Made by a program: the position numbers and the translations under genes
NCBI GenBank assembly: GCA_007694905.1
Contig: REEU01000114.1
Coordinates: forward strand, 1 to 49,171
Source of the DNA: Gammaproteobacteria bacterium
GTDB lineage: Bacteria; Pseudomonadota; Gammaproteobacteria; Pseudomonadales; Azotimanducaceae
Direction of reading: 5' to 3'
Length of the DNA stretch: 49,171 nt
In this document: positions 26,683 to 34,661 of the stretch, piece by piece
Numbering within the stretch: position 1 is the first letter of the stretch
How the letters are laid out: every line of letters starts with the position of its first letter
The notes under the pieces: model-generated
What the model was told of the DNA's origin: nothing
Database searches by the model: none
The model's input: only the letters and a program-made list of their open reading frames with translations

Positions 26683-26837
26683 CGCCCGGGAAGCGCTGGC
26701 TGGGAGGGCGTTGAGCGGGTCCAATCGGATTGCGACGGATGGGGTCCGATGGCGTCCTGCTGACGCTTTCGCGGAAGCCGCACGGCGGGATGTCGCCGTG
26801 CACGGAGGCCTTCGTGCAAACAGCGCGGCGCGTGGTC

Positions 26838-26863
26838 GCGTGATCCGCATGCGGCTCGCCTAC
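26838..26863 (-). repeat. GTAG-type REP palindrome (supplies the sigma-factor stop codon)
   Basis: Read on the minus strand it is GTAGGCGAG followed by the perfect palindrome CCGCATGCGG and ATCACGC. The head, flanks and the stem but for one base match the copy at 30811-30836. The TAG of its GTAG head is the stop codon of the ECF41 gene. Confidence 0.7.
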
Positions 26864-27798
26864 AGGGAACGGCGGGACCTCGTCTGTGGGTCTGGTCGTT
26901 CCCCGTCTGCACCACCGCCATCGGGGGTTGCGCGTTCTCCGAGCTTGTCCGGATTGCGGATGAGGTAAAGGCCGCTGATGCGCCCGTCCCGAACCTGGAA
27001 CCCCATCAGCGTGCGCAGGCCGTCTGCGGTGCGCAGAAGCAGCCCGAGGCGGCCGTTCACACGACGCGCTTCCACCAGCGGCGGACCCTTCTGGACCCGC
27101 GCGAGGCCGATCAGGGCGCGGATCACCGCCTGGCTGCCGAACAGCGGTTTGCGCAGCGCCGCGACCTTGCCGCCGCCGTCACTCCAGAGTTGCACGTCCT
27201 CGGTCAACAGGGATGTCAGGGTCTCGATGTCGCCGTCGTCCACGGCTTGTGAAAACGCCTGCACGACGCGGGCATGCTCGCCGGGACTGACATCGAATCG
27301 AGGTCGCTCTCGGGCCACCCGGCTGCGGGCGCGGGTGACCATTTGCCTGCAGGCTGTTTCGCTGCGGCTCAGGGTTGTGGCGATCTCGCCGTAGCCGACG
27401 TCGAACACTTCCCGCAGCAGAAAAGCGGCACGCTCTTCCGGCCCGAGCCGTTCGAGGGCAAGGAGCAGGGCAATGGAGATGTCCTCGGCCAGTTCGGAAG
27501 CCGAGTCCGGGCTTGGGGAATCGTCTTCGATCACCGGCTCCGGCAGCCAGCTCCCCACGTAGTCGATGCGCTGCCGCCGTGCCCAGCGCCATTGATCGAT
27601 GGCGAGGCGGGTGGCGATGCGCGTGAGCCAGGCCCGCGGGTCGTTGACCTCGGCCCGATCGCAGGCCGACCAGCGCAGCCAGGTCTCCTGGACCACGTCC
27701 TCGGCATCACCCACGCTGCCAAGAATGCGATAGGCCACCGCGAACAGGTGCCGGCGATGGCCTTCGAAATCAGTGTCCTGGTGTGACGTTGCAGTCAT
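26860..27798 (-). CDS. ECF41-type sigma factor with C-terminal SnoaL-like regulatory domain
   Basis: Sigma-70 family factor of the ECF41 group, 312 aa. Region 2 (HLFAVAYRILGSVGDAEDVV) and region 4 (YGEIATTLSRSETACRQMV) are followed by an NTF2/SnoaL-like extension. All three hallmark ECF41 motifs are present: WLPEP in the linker, DGGGKV in the extension and NPDKL near the end. In this group the extension replaces an anti-sigma factor. ATG 27798 overlaps the stop of the carboxymuconolactone decarboxylase gene (ATGA). A DoxX-like membrane gene, the decarboxylase and the sigma gene form one operon preceded by an ECF41-type promoter. The final ~15 residues end exactly in a REP palindrome. Confidence 0.93.
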   Translation of the reverse strand: MTATSHQDTDFEGHRRHLFAVAYRILGSVGDAEDVVQETWLRWSACDRAEVNDPRAWLTRIATRLAIDQWRWARRQRIDYVGSWLPEPVIEDDSPSPDSASELAEDISIALLLALERLGPEERAAFLLREVFDVGYGEIATTLSRSETACRQMVTRARSRVARERPRFDVSPGEHARVVQAFSQAVDDGDIETLTSLLTEDVQLWSDGGGKVAALRKPLFGSQAVIRALIGLARVQKGPPLVEARRVNGRLGLLLRTADGLRTLMGFQVRDGRISGLYLIRNPDKLGERATPDGGGADGERPDPQTRSRRSL

Positions 27799-28346
27799 GG
27801 CTGCCGCATGTCTGGCCTGAGTGGGGAAGTTCCAAGTGCGACTGGGACCGTGGAGCAGGCGACCGCATGGCCCAGCGCACGCTTGAGCATGGGAATGGCG
27901 CGGCCGCCGATGATGGCCAGGGCGAGATCGACTTCGCCCTTCGAACCCCACGCGGCGTGGATCTCACGGCGCAGGGTTTCCGACTCTGGATCATGTTCGC
28001 ACACGGCGCGCACGAAGCGGCGCATCAGAATCGACTCGGGGTCGAGCCGGCTGTCGTCGCCGGCCAGCACCGCGCGGATTTCCTCGGGCGTGAGGCCGGC
28101 ACGTAACGCCTCATCTGCGGCGATCTGCACGCAGGGCCCGCAGTCCTCGACTTGCGCGGCGGTGAGATGGGCGACTGCCCAAACGGTATGTGGCAGGGCC
28201 TCGCGGTGGCGGAGCATGCCCCGCAGGCGCGTGAACTGCCAGAACCCCTTGGGGCTCGCGGCGTAAAGTGCCCGCAGCCAGTCCATGGACTGGCCCAGCG
28301 TCCGTTCCTGCCGATCGAGCAGATGGTCGATCAATCGTTGCATCAT
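27795..28346 (-). CDS. Carboxymuconolactone decarboxylase / AhpD-like protein
   Basis: Helical protein of the CMD/AhpD family, 183 aa. The conserved region is HTVWAVAHLTAAQVEDCGPCVQI, with Cys-x-x-Cys (DCGPC) in the place of the AhpD redox pair, then ALRAGLTPEEIRAVL. AhpD-like members act as thiol peroxidase partners; others decarboxylate lactones. The CXXC favours a redox role. ATG 28346 overlaps the upstream stop (ATGA) and its own stop overlaps the sigma-factor start. CMD genes are the typical targets and neighbours of ECF41 sigma factors (the COE set), and this arrangement matches. Confidence 0.88.
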   Translation of the reverse strand: MMQRLIDHLLDRQERTLGQSMDWLRALYAASPKGFWQFTRLRGMLRHREALPHTVWAVAHLTAAQVEDCGPCVQIAADEALRAGLTPEEIRAVLAGDDSRLDPESILMRRFVRAVCEHDPESETLRREIHAAWGSKGEVDLALAIIGGRAIPMLKRALGHAVACSTVPVALGTSPLRPDMRQP

Positions 28347-28774
28347 GACGACATACTCCTTTCCTGCTGCCAGCTCCGCCAGGCCACCCAGGCCGCGAGT
28401 GCCGCGGGCACGTAGATGCCGAACACTTCCGTGTACCACGGGCCTGCGGAGTGGCCGAGTAAGGCCTCGACGAGGTGCAGGCAGGCGTGTCCGGCCAGCC
28501 AGAAGGTGGCGATGGTCGCTGCAGTCGCCGTCGCCCACGGTCGCCGCAGCGCCAGCACGCATGCCACCGCCAGGGCGAGGTAGGTGATGCCGATGTCGCG
28601 GATGACGTGGCTGTTCATCGGCCCTGTATCCGCCACGCCCGGTACGCCTGCATACCAGCTGGTCGGGGCCCACAGCATCCACGTGCCATTAGCCGCCAGA
28701 TAGACGGCGAGCAGGCCAAGGCTGATGCGGACACCGGTGGGGTGGCGGATGGAGTGTGGTTCCTGAAGGGTCAT
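28343..28774 (-). CDS. Small four-helix integral membrane protein, ECF41 operon
   Basis: Polytopic protein of 143 aa with about four TM segments (near residues 18-35, 55-72, 80-97 and 108-127), resembling DoxX/DUF4345-type small membrane proteins. The sequence GLLAVYLAANGTWMLWAPTSWYAG at the start of helix 1 is notable for its Trp-rich turn. I cannot assign a function. ATG 28774 has GAGGT at 8 nt; an upstream TTG at 28804 is in frame but weaker. Its stop overlaps the CMD gene start. It is the first gene after the ECF41-type promoter at 28877-28903. Confidence 0.72.
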   Translation of the reverse strand: MTLQEPHSIRHPTGVRISLGLLAVYLAANGTWMLWAPTSWYAGVPGVADTGPMNSHVIRDIGITYLALAVACVLALRRPWATATAATIATFWLAGHACLHLVEALLGHSAGPWYTEVFGIYVPAALAAWVAWRSWQQERSMSS

Positions 28775-28876
28775 GGCACTGACCTCGTTGCATGAATCGT
28801 CCAATCGCGAAGCATCCCGCTGTCACGGGGTTTACCGACCTCGGCGATCCTCGTTTCGGCAGCATTCATGGGTACG

Positions 28877-28903
28877 GACGATGTGGCGTCGGTGTTTGTG
28901 ACA
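28877..28903 (-). promoter_or_regulatory. ECF41-type promoter upstream of the membrane protein-CMD-sigma operon
   Basis: On the minus strand TGTCACA (28903-28897) is followed after 16 nt by CGTC (28880-28877), the -35/-10 pair reported for ECF41 target promoters. The downstream operon encodes an ECF41 factor, so positive autoregulation is predicted. The leader to ATG 28774 would be about 95 nt. Confidence 0.75.
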
Positions 28904-29011
28904 GGCTGATGGAGAGCTGCTGAGGCGGAGGTGGCGTGCGCGGGAGTGCCCGACGAACGGAGTCCCGAGAGCATGCGGCAAGCGTCGAGCCCGGCTGCAG
29001 CAGCCTGGGGG

Positions 29012-29566
29012 TTACTGGGAGTCCTCCTCCTGCGGTGGCAGGCGCTTGCCGAGCTGAGACGTGCGGGGTTCCGTGGAAGCCGGCTCCAGGGAGAAACCGA
29101 GTCTGCGACACAGCTCCAGCATGCGACCGTTCTCTCTCAATACGCTGGCGTAGAGCTTTTGAATGCCGCCGCTGCGGGCAAGGTCCCGGAGATCGAACAG
29201 CAGCCGGGTGGCGATACCTTTGCCCTGCCAATCATCGGCCACGACGATGGCGATCTCGGCGCGATCGGTGCCGGGCTCCCGGACATAGCGGGCAACGCCA
29301 ATCTGTTCCGGGCCGTCGTGCGTGTCCACCATCGCCACGAGCGCGAGATCATCCGGGTAGTGGCATTCCGTGAAGCGTTCGAGCAGCGCCGGGGTCAGTT
29401 CCTTGAGGGTGGAGTGAAAGCGGTAGTAACGCGAAGCCTGGGACAGCTTGCGGACGAATGCGGTTTCCCGCTCACGGTCAGCAGGTTCGATGGGGCGGAT
29501 GGTCACATGCGTCCCGTCGACGTCCAGGGCGTCAGTGAAATCGGGCGTGCTCTGCGCCTTGGCCAT
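29012..29566 (-). CDS. GNAT-family N-acetyltransferase
   Basis: Acetyltransferase of the GNAT fold, 184 aa. The domain runs from VTIRPIEPADRERETAFVRKL through the acetyl-CoA site IAIVVADDWQGKGIATRLL (motif A, Q/R-x-x-G-x-G/A), with QKLYASVLRENGRMLELCRRLGF as motif B. It resembles the C-terminal GNAT domain attached to acyl-CoA synthetase-like protein acetyltransferases, here stand-alone. The substrate is unknown: protein lysine or a small molecule. I take ATG 29566; an upstream TTG at 29593 is in frame, and neither start has a clear RBS. It is flanked by the ECF41 operon and the haloalkane dehalogenase on the same strand, with no tight coupling. Confidence 0.85.
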   Translation of the reverse strand: MAKAQSTPDFTDALDVDGTHVTIRPIEPADRERETAFVRKLSQASRYYRFHSTLKELTPALLERFTECHYPDDLALVAMVDTHDGPEQIGVARYVREPGTDRAEIAIVVADDWQGKGIATRLLFDLRDLARSGGIQKLYASVLRENGRMLELCRRLGFSLEPASTEPRTSQLGKRLPPQEEDSQ

Positions 29567-29708
29567 GGGCCGATGCTGCAACGTCTGCGGCAACCGTAGC
29601 GTATCAGGACGTAGCGCCTGACGGGGCTCGCGTTTTCCGCTTCATCTGCCCTGCTCAGCGACGAACAGCAGCCCAACGGCTGCATGCTCCTGGACCATCA
29701 ACAGCGGG

Positions 29709-30677
29709 TCAGGGTTTTTCGCTGATCCGCTTCAGCATGAGCTCGCACACCTGGCGCCCATGGCTGCTCTGCAGGAAATGGCCCGCATCGGCGATGGGAT
29801 CGAAGCTCCCGTTCATGCGTCCGGCCCAGCTTCGTCCCCAGTCCTCGGTGAAGACATCGTCCGCGCATCCCCAGATGAAGTGCGCGGGCTTCGACCATTC
29901 CAGCAGCTGGCGGTAATGATGCGTCTGAGCTGCGCCGTTGCCGTTGTCGTAGCTGCTGGCAGGGATCGACAAAGGGAAGCGCCGGTAGCCGTTGAAGGCC
30001 TCGTCCGGCAGCCCCCGGTAGGGGGCGGAGAAGCCCTGATAGACCTGCGCCGCCTTGCCGGTGAGCTGCGGGTCGCGGCCCTCGACCAGCGCCGGGAAGA
30101 TCACCTCCCGTCCGGCCAACCCTCCGCTCAGCAACAGCAGCAGGCCCACGTCCGGGCAGGGGCGATCGAAGAGCCCGCCCTCGTGCCAGTTGGTGAACCA
30201 GTTCTTGATGGCGTCGGTGTATTGGAATTCGGGGTGATGCAGCCAGGTGTTCATGATGACCAGCCGCTCGAAGCGCTCGGGCATCGTCACCGCCTGGGCC
30301 AGGCCGATGGGGCCACCCCAGTCCTGGCAGACCAGCGTGACCCGCTCGAGATCCAAACTGGTGATCAGGCTGCTGAGAATCTCGGTGTGGCGGGCGATGG
30401 TGTACCAGTGGATGTCCGTCGGCTTGTCGGAGCGGCCGAAGCCCATGTGATCCGGAGCGATGCAGCGGTAGCCGGCGTCGACCAGCAGCGGGATCATGTC
30501 CCGGTACAGGTAGGCCCAGGTGGGCATGCCGTGGAGCAGCAGCATCACCGGCGCGTCGCGCGGGCCTTCGTCCACGTAGTGCAGGCGGAGATCCTGCCAG
30601 GGGTGGTAGTGAGTCGCGTAAGAAAAGTCGCTCAGGTCGGCGAAGTTCTCGTCCGGCGTGCGCATGAAGTCGGTCAT
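29709..30677 (-). CDS. Haloalkane dehalogenase (HLD, alpha/beta hydrolase)
   Basis: Hydrolytic dehalogenase that splits carbon-halogen bonds of haloalkanes to give alcohols, 322 aa. The nucleophile Asp119 is in CQDWGGPIG, with Trp120 as the first halide-stabilising residue. The oxyanion segment is HGMPTWAYLYRDMIP, like HGEPTW in DhlA. The catalytic acid is Asp273 or Asp274 in GCADDVFTEDWG and the base His300 in DAGHFLQ. Asp rather than Ser separates it from esterases, and the Trp next to the nucleophile favours dehalogenase over epoxide hydrolase. ATG 30677 has a G-rich RBS upstream. A probable halohydrin dehalogenase lies at 38551-39231. Haloalkane specificity is not readable from sequence. 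Confidence 0.85.
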   Translation of the reverse strand: MTDFMRTPDENFADLSDFSYATHYHPWQDLRLHYVDEGPRDAPVMLLLHGMPTWAYLYRDMIPLLVDAGYRCIAPDHMGFGRSDKPTDIHWYTIARHTEILSSLITSLDLERVTLVCQDWGGPIGLAQAVTMPERFERLVIMNTWLHHPEFQYTDAIKNWFTNWHEGGLFDRPCPDVGLLLLLSGGLAGREVIFPALVEGRDPQLTGKAAQVYQGFSAPYRGLPDEAFNGYRRFPLSIPASSYDNGNGAAQTHHYRQLLEWSKPAHFIWGCADDVFTEDWGRSWAGRMNGSFDPIADAGHFLQSSHGRQVCELMLKRISEKP

Positions 30678-30810
30678 GAGGGCCCCTGCTTGCTGGTCGT
30701 CGCGATCGTCGCCGCCATGGCCCGCATCAAGAGCCGGCCACATTAATGACATTGAGTATGCCATAAGTTCCGGGCCTGGAACGACCTGTGACGCGGGGCG
30801 GCGCGCACGC

Positions 30811-30836
30811 GCGTGATCCGAATGCGGCTCGCCTAC
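30811..30836 (-). repeat. GTAG-type REP palindrome
   Basis: Minus-strand GTAGGCGAG head followed by a CCGCATTCGG stem (one mismatch) and ATCACGC, the same layout as 26838-26863. Confidence 0.7.
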
Positions 30837-30861
30837 AGGGGGAGGCGGCACACATTTGTGT

Positions 30862-30886
30862 GTAGGCCCGAGCGCGTGCGCTCGGC
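30862..30886 (+). repeat. GTAG-type REP palindrome
   Basis: GTAGGC head followed by the perfect 18-nt palindrome CCGAGCGCGTGCGCTCGG. A near-identical copy lies at 30941-30965. Confidence 0.75.
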
Positions 30887-30890
30887 TCGT

Positions 30891-30915
30891 GCGGCGCGCA
30901 CGCGCGCTCGCCTAC
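30891..30915 (-). repeat. GTAG-type REP palindrome, inverted
   Basis: Minus-strand GTAGGCGA head then a GCGCGCGTGCGCGC stem; it faces the plus-strand REP copies as in a BIME pair. Confidence 0.65.
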
Positions 30916-30940
30916 AGGGGGAGGCGGCACGCATTTGTGT

Positions 30941-30965
30941 GTAGGCCCGAGCGCGTGCGCTCGGC
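30941..30965 (+). repeat. GTAG-type REP palindrome, second plus-strand copy
   Basis: Same GTAG head and CCGAGCGCGTGCGCTCGG palindrome as 30862-30886, 79 nt further on. It ends about 30 nt downstream of the aceE stop. Confidence 0.75.
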
Positions 30966-30996
30966 CTGCGGGGCGCCGAGACCTTGGCCGGGTGGC

Positions 30997-33681
30997 TCAG
31001 GCCTTGGCCGCGTCGGGCTTGTCCAGTTGCAGGCCCCACTCCTTGGCCGCGGCACTCGCGGTGCCCGGATCCACCTCACCTTCGCGCTCCAGCAGGGCCA
31101 GTGCGGCATGGGCGATCCAGTTCGCGCTCACCTCGAAGTGGTCGCGCAGTGCCGCCCGGGACTCGGACAGGCCATAGCCGTCGGTGCCCAGCACCGCATA
31201 GGGTCCCGGGATCCAGCGGGCGATGCTCTCACCTAAGGTGCGCATGTAATCCGACGCTGAGACGAACACGCCGCGCTCGTTCTCGAGCAGGGTCTCGAGG
31301 TAACCCCGCTCCGGTTCGGCGTCGGTCTGCAGCCGGTTGCGTCGCGCCGCGGCATTGCCGTCGCGCAGCAGTTCACCGTAGCTGGTCACACTCCAGATGT
31401 GGGTCGGAATGCCGCGGGCTTCGAGCCGCTCGGCGGCCGCCTGCACTTCGACCATGATGGCGCCGCTGCCAAACAGGTGGGCCTGACGCTTGCGGCGGCG
31501 GTCGCCTTCCGCCTCGCGGAAGCGATACATGCCGCGGATGATGCCGTCCTCGACGCCCGCGCACATGGCCGGCATGAATTGGTTCTGGTTGGTGACCGTG
31601 ACGTAGTAGAACGCGTCCTCCTGGCGACTGTACATGGCGTCGATGCCATCGCGAACGATCACCGCTAATTCGTAGGCGAAGGCTGGGTCGTAGCTGCGCA
31701 GGTTGGGGACGGTGCCGGCCACCAGCAGCGAATGGCCGTCCTGATGCTGCACGCCCTCACCGTTCAGCGTGGTGCGTCCGGACGTGCCGCCAAGGAGGAA
31801 GCCCCGGGCCATGGAGTCGCCGCAGGCCCAGATCATGTCGCCGACCCGCTGGAAGCCGAACATGGAATAGAAGATGTAAAAGGGAATGGTGGGCACGCCG
31901 TGGTGGGCGTAGGCCGTGCCGGCCGCCAGGAACGACGCCAGGGCGCCGGTCTCGCAGATGCCCTCTTGCAGGATCTGGCCGTCCTCCGCCTCTCGGTAGG
32001 GGGCGATGCTGCCTGCGTCGACGGGCTGATAGACCTGCCCGGCGGGGGAGTAGATGCCGGCCTGGGAGAACAACCCGTCCATGCCGAACGTGCGCGCCTC
32101 GTCGGGGACGATGGGCACCACGTAACGGCCGAGTTCCTCGTGGCGCAGCAGCTTCGACAGCATGCGCACCACCGCCATGGTGGTGGAGATCTGCCGCTCA
32201 CCGCTGCCCTTGAGGTGATCGGCGAAGAACTCCAGCGCCGGGGCCTCGAGGCGCGGGCAGTCGACCACACGCCTGGGCACCGCGCCGCCGAGCGCCTGGC
32301 GTCGGGCCTGGAGATAGGCGAGTTCCTCCGAGCCCTTAGGCGGCAGGTAGAACTCCGCACGCCTGGCCGCCTCGGCGTCGAGAGGAATGCCGAAGCGCTG
32401 GGCGAGCTCGACCCGCTCGTCCGGGGTCAGGTTCTTCTTCTGGTGAACCGTGTTGCGACCGGCGGCCTCGCCCATGCCGTCGCCTTTGACGGTTTTGCAC
32501 AGGATGACCGTGGGTTTGCCGCGACTGGCGGCAGCTTCGGCGAAGGCCGCATAGACCTTCTTGTGGTCCTGGCCGCCGCGGCGGATGGTGCGGATCTCCT
32601 CGTCGGTCAACGACTCCATGAGCTGCTGCAGCTCGGGAATGTCCTCCACCCAATGCTCCCGAACCATGTTGCCCGGCGAGACGGTGTAGAACTGGTAGTC
32701 ACCGTCCACCGCCTCTTCCATGCGCTGCTGCAGCAGCCCGCTGCTGTCCCGCTCCAGCAGCGGGTCCCAGCCTGACCCCCAGATCACCTTGATCACGTGC
32801 CAGTCGGCGCCGCGGAAACTGCGTTCGAGTTCCTGGATGATCTTGCCGTTGCCTCGGACCGGGCCGTCGAGTCGCTGCAGGTTACAGTTGATCACCAGCA
32901 CCAGGTTGTCGAGTTCCTCTCGCGAGGCGATGTTGATGGTGCCGAGCACCTCCGGCTCATCCGCCTCGCCGTCGCCGATAAAGCACCAGACACGACCGCT
33001 GTCGGGTTGCTTCAGGCCGCGTCGTTCCAGGTACTTCGCGAAGCGGGCCTGATGGATCGCCGACGGTGTCGACAGCCCCATGGACGCCGTGGGCATGGTC
33101 CAGAAATCCGGCAGGCGTCGCGGGTGGGGGTAGGAGGAGAGGCCACCTTCCGGCGCAAGTTCGCGGCGAAAATTCGTGAGCTGTGCTGCGGTCAGGCGCC
33201 CTTCGAGAAAGGCCCGGGCATAAACGCCCGGCGCCGCGTGGGCCTGGACATGAACCTGATCACCGCCGCCTTCGGCCTGGCGGCCGTGGAAGAAGTGATT
33301 GAACCCCACTTCCAGCATGGTGGCGCAGGACATGTAGGTGGCGATGTGGCCGCCCACGCCGGAGCCGGAGTCGTAGGCCTTCAGCACCATGGCTGCGGCG
33401 TTCCAGCGGATCAGGTTCTCCAGCCGCTGCTCCAGGGCGATGTCCCCGGGGTAGCGGGGCTGGGCGCGCACCGGAATGGTGTTGACGTAAGGCGTGTTCA
33501 ACGCCGCTTCCGGTAGCACCAGTCCGGAGCGGGAGGCGTCCTGCTGCAGCCGTCGCAGGAGCTCCTGGGCACGCTCGTCGCCCTGCTCGCGCAGCACGGA
33601 CTCGAAAGCGTCGAGCCACTCCTGCACCTCCTCGGCCCAGAGATCCTCGGCCTGATCATGTCGCATCATCTTTCCAGTCAT
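30997..33681 (-). CDS. aceE: Pyruvate dehydrogenase E1, homodimeric type
   Basis: Thiamine-diphosphate enzyme that decarboxylates pyruvate and passes the acetyl group to dihydrolipoyl transacetylase, 894 aa, the usual ~890. The ThDP site GDGEADEPEVLGTINIA...NC is intact (residues ~230-265); also GLSTPSAIHQARFAKYL and GGHIATYMSCAT early on. ATG 33681 has GGAGAGAAGCG directly upstream; ATG 33669 is a second choice. No aceF or lpd follows: downstream is a REP cluster and then the dehalogenase, so the E2/E3 genes must lie elsewhere, or this is a second copy. Ordinary features otherwise. Confidence 0.96.
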   Translation of the reverse strand: MTGKMMRHDQAEDLWAEEVQEWLDAFESVLREQGDERAQELLRRLQQDASRSGLVLPEAALNTPYVNTIPVRAQPRYPGDIALEQRLENLIRWNAAAMVLKAYDSGSGVGGHIATYMSCATMLEVGFNHFFHGRQAEGGGDQVHVQAHAAPGVYARAFLEGRLTAAQLTNFRRELAPEGGLSSYPHPRRLPDFWTMPTASMGLSTPSAIHQARFAKYLERRGLKQPDSGRVWCFIGDGEADEPEVLGTINIASREELDNLVLVINCNLQRLDGPVRGNGKIIQELERSFRGADWHVIKVIWGSGWDPLLERDSSGLLQQRMEEAVDGDYQFYTVSPGNMVREHWVEDIPELQQLMESLTDEEIRTIRRGGQDHKKVYAAFAEAAASRGKPTVILCKTVKGDGMGEAAGRNTVHQKKNLTPDERVELAQRFGIPLDAEAARRAEFYLPPKGSEELAYLQARRQALGGAVPRRVVDCPRLEAPALEFFADHLKGSGERQISTTMAVVRMLSKLLRHEELGRYVVPIVPDEARTFGMDGLFSQAGIYSPAGQVYQPVDAGSIAPYREAEDGQILQEGICETGALASFLAAGTAYAHHGVPTIPFYIFYSMFGFQRVGDMIWACGDSMARGFLLGGTSGRTTLNGEGVQHQDGHSLLVAGTVPNLRSYDPAFAYELAVIVRDGIDAMYSRQEDAFYYVTVTNQNQFMPAMCAGVEDGIIRGMYRFREAEGDRRRKRQAHLFGSGAIMVEVQAAAERLEARGIPTHIWSVTSYGELLRDGNAAARRNRLQTDAEPERGYLETLLENERGVFVSASDYMRTLGESIARWIPGPYAVLGTDGYGLSESRAALRDHFEVSANWIAHAALALLEREGEVDPGTASAAAKEWGLQLDKPDAAKA

Positions 33682-33748
33682 CGCTTCTCTCCAACGGCGA
33701 GGGCGATTATAGGGGTCCGGCGGGGTCCCTGGCCCGTTCCCGTAGTGA

Positions 33749-33778
33749 TTGGTTCGATCAACTGTTGAGTGCTATAAC
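33749..33778 (+). promoter_or_regulatory. Extended -10 promoter for the lipase-like gene
   Basis: TTGGTT (33749-33754) and TATAAC (33773-33778) are 18 nt apart, with TGC directly before the -10 (extended -10). It points at the hydrolase starting at 33837. Confidence 0.55.
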
Positions 33779-33836
33779 GCAAGCAAGCGCCTTGGAGCGG
33801 GTCTGACGCAGAGCCCGCCGCGGCAGGAGAGCATGC

Positions 33837-34661
33837 ATGAATAATTTGAGCCTGGACCCTGTCCAGGTGCGGTCTGCGGCTGGGTCTCGCGCAGCCGGAC
33901 CCCACTTGTTGCTGACTCTGGCCGAGGCCCAGCGCGCCTTGTTCGAGGCCAGTTCCATGGTGACGCTAGGCCCGCTGATGCGGACGTTGCCCCGAGGTGA
34001 CGGTCATGCAGTCATGGTGCTGCCGGGATTCATGGCGACGGATCAGTCCACCGCCCTGCTCCGCCGTCATCTTCGGCGTCTCGACTATCAGGCCATTCCC
34101 TGGAACCTTGGCCGCAACCTCGGTCCGAGGGGCTCGCTGATGGAAGACATGGTGGGCTCGGTGAAGCGTCTGGCGGATTCGACCGGCGCTGCGGTATCGC
34201 TGATCGGCCAGTCCCTCGGCGGCGTTTACGCGCGCGAGATTGCGCGGGCGATTCCTGCGGAGGTCAGGCAGGTGATCAGCCTCGGCAGCCCGTTCGGCAC
34301 CATGGATGGCAACGGCACGAATCCTGGCGTCGCCCGGCTGTTCGAGCTGTCCACTGGCCGCAGTGCGGCTGAAGCCCGCCGCGAACACGGCTTCGGTGAC
34401 ATGCAGGCGCCGCCGCCGGTACCGAGCACAGCCATCTTCAGCAAGAGCGATGGCATTGCCCATTGGCGCATCTGCATCGAACGGGACACACCGACCACCG
34501 ACAACGTCGAGATCGTCGGCAGCCACTGCGGCATGGCGTTCAACCCGGTGGTGCTCTGGGTCGTGGCTGACCGGCTGGCTCAGGCCGCCGGCCACTGGCA
34601 GCGCTTCGCCCGCAACGGCGTGCGGCGTTATCTGTTCCCCGGCCCCATATTCGCGCCCTGA
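33837..34661 (+). CDS. Lipase/esterase-like alpha/beta hydrolase, paralogue A
   Basis: Alpha/beta hydrolase of 274 aa with an intact triad: Ser126 in GQSLGG, Asp205 in SKSDGI and His230 in GSHCGM. The order VMVLPGF (oxyanion), nucleophile, SKSDGI, GSHCGM matches the second hydrolase at 36212. The two align throughout (for example RGDGH-V-VLPGF, LGRNLG, TGAAVSLIG/VG-SLGG, SLGSP/TLGSP). No signal peptide. AGGAG 8 nt before ATG 33837. Bacterial triacylglycerol or polyester lipases are the nearest types. Its 3' end overlaps the convergent DUF6489 gene by 34 nt. The setting between PHA and wax ester genes suggests action on storage lipids or polyester; this is inference. Confidence 0.85.
   Translation: MNNLSLDPVQVRSAAGSRAAGPHLLLTLAEAQRALFEASSMVTLGPLMRTLPRGDGHAVMVLPGFMATDQSTALLRRHLRRLDYQAIPWNLGRNLGPRGSLMEDMVGSVKRLADSTGAAVSLIGQSLGGVYAREIARAIPAEVRQVISLGSPFGTMDGNGTNPGVARLFELSTGRSAAEARREHGFGDMQAPPPVPSTAIFSKSDGIAHWRICIERDTPTTDNVEIVGSHCGMAFNPVVLWVVADRLAQAAGHWQRFARNGVRRYLFPGPIFAP

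Larger units (their letters stand above)
30678..30996. other. Intergenic region holding a cluster of REP palindromes
   Basis: No gene. It contains a 59-nt unit present twice (30827-30886 and 30906-30964; the copies are 79 nt apart) made of inverted GTAG-type REP sequences, described individually. Confidence 0.8.
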
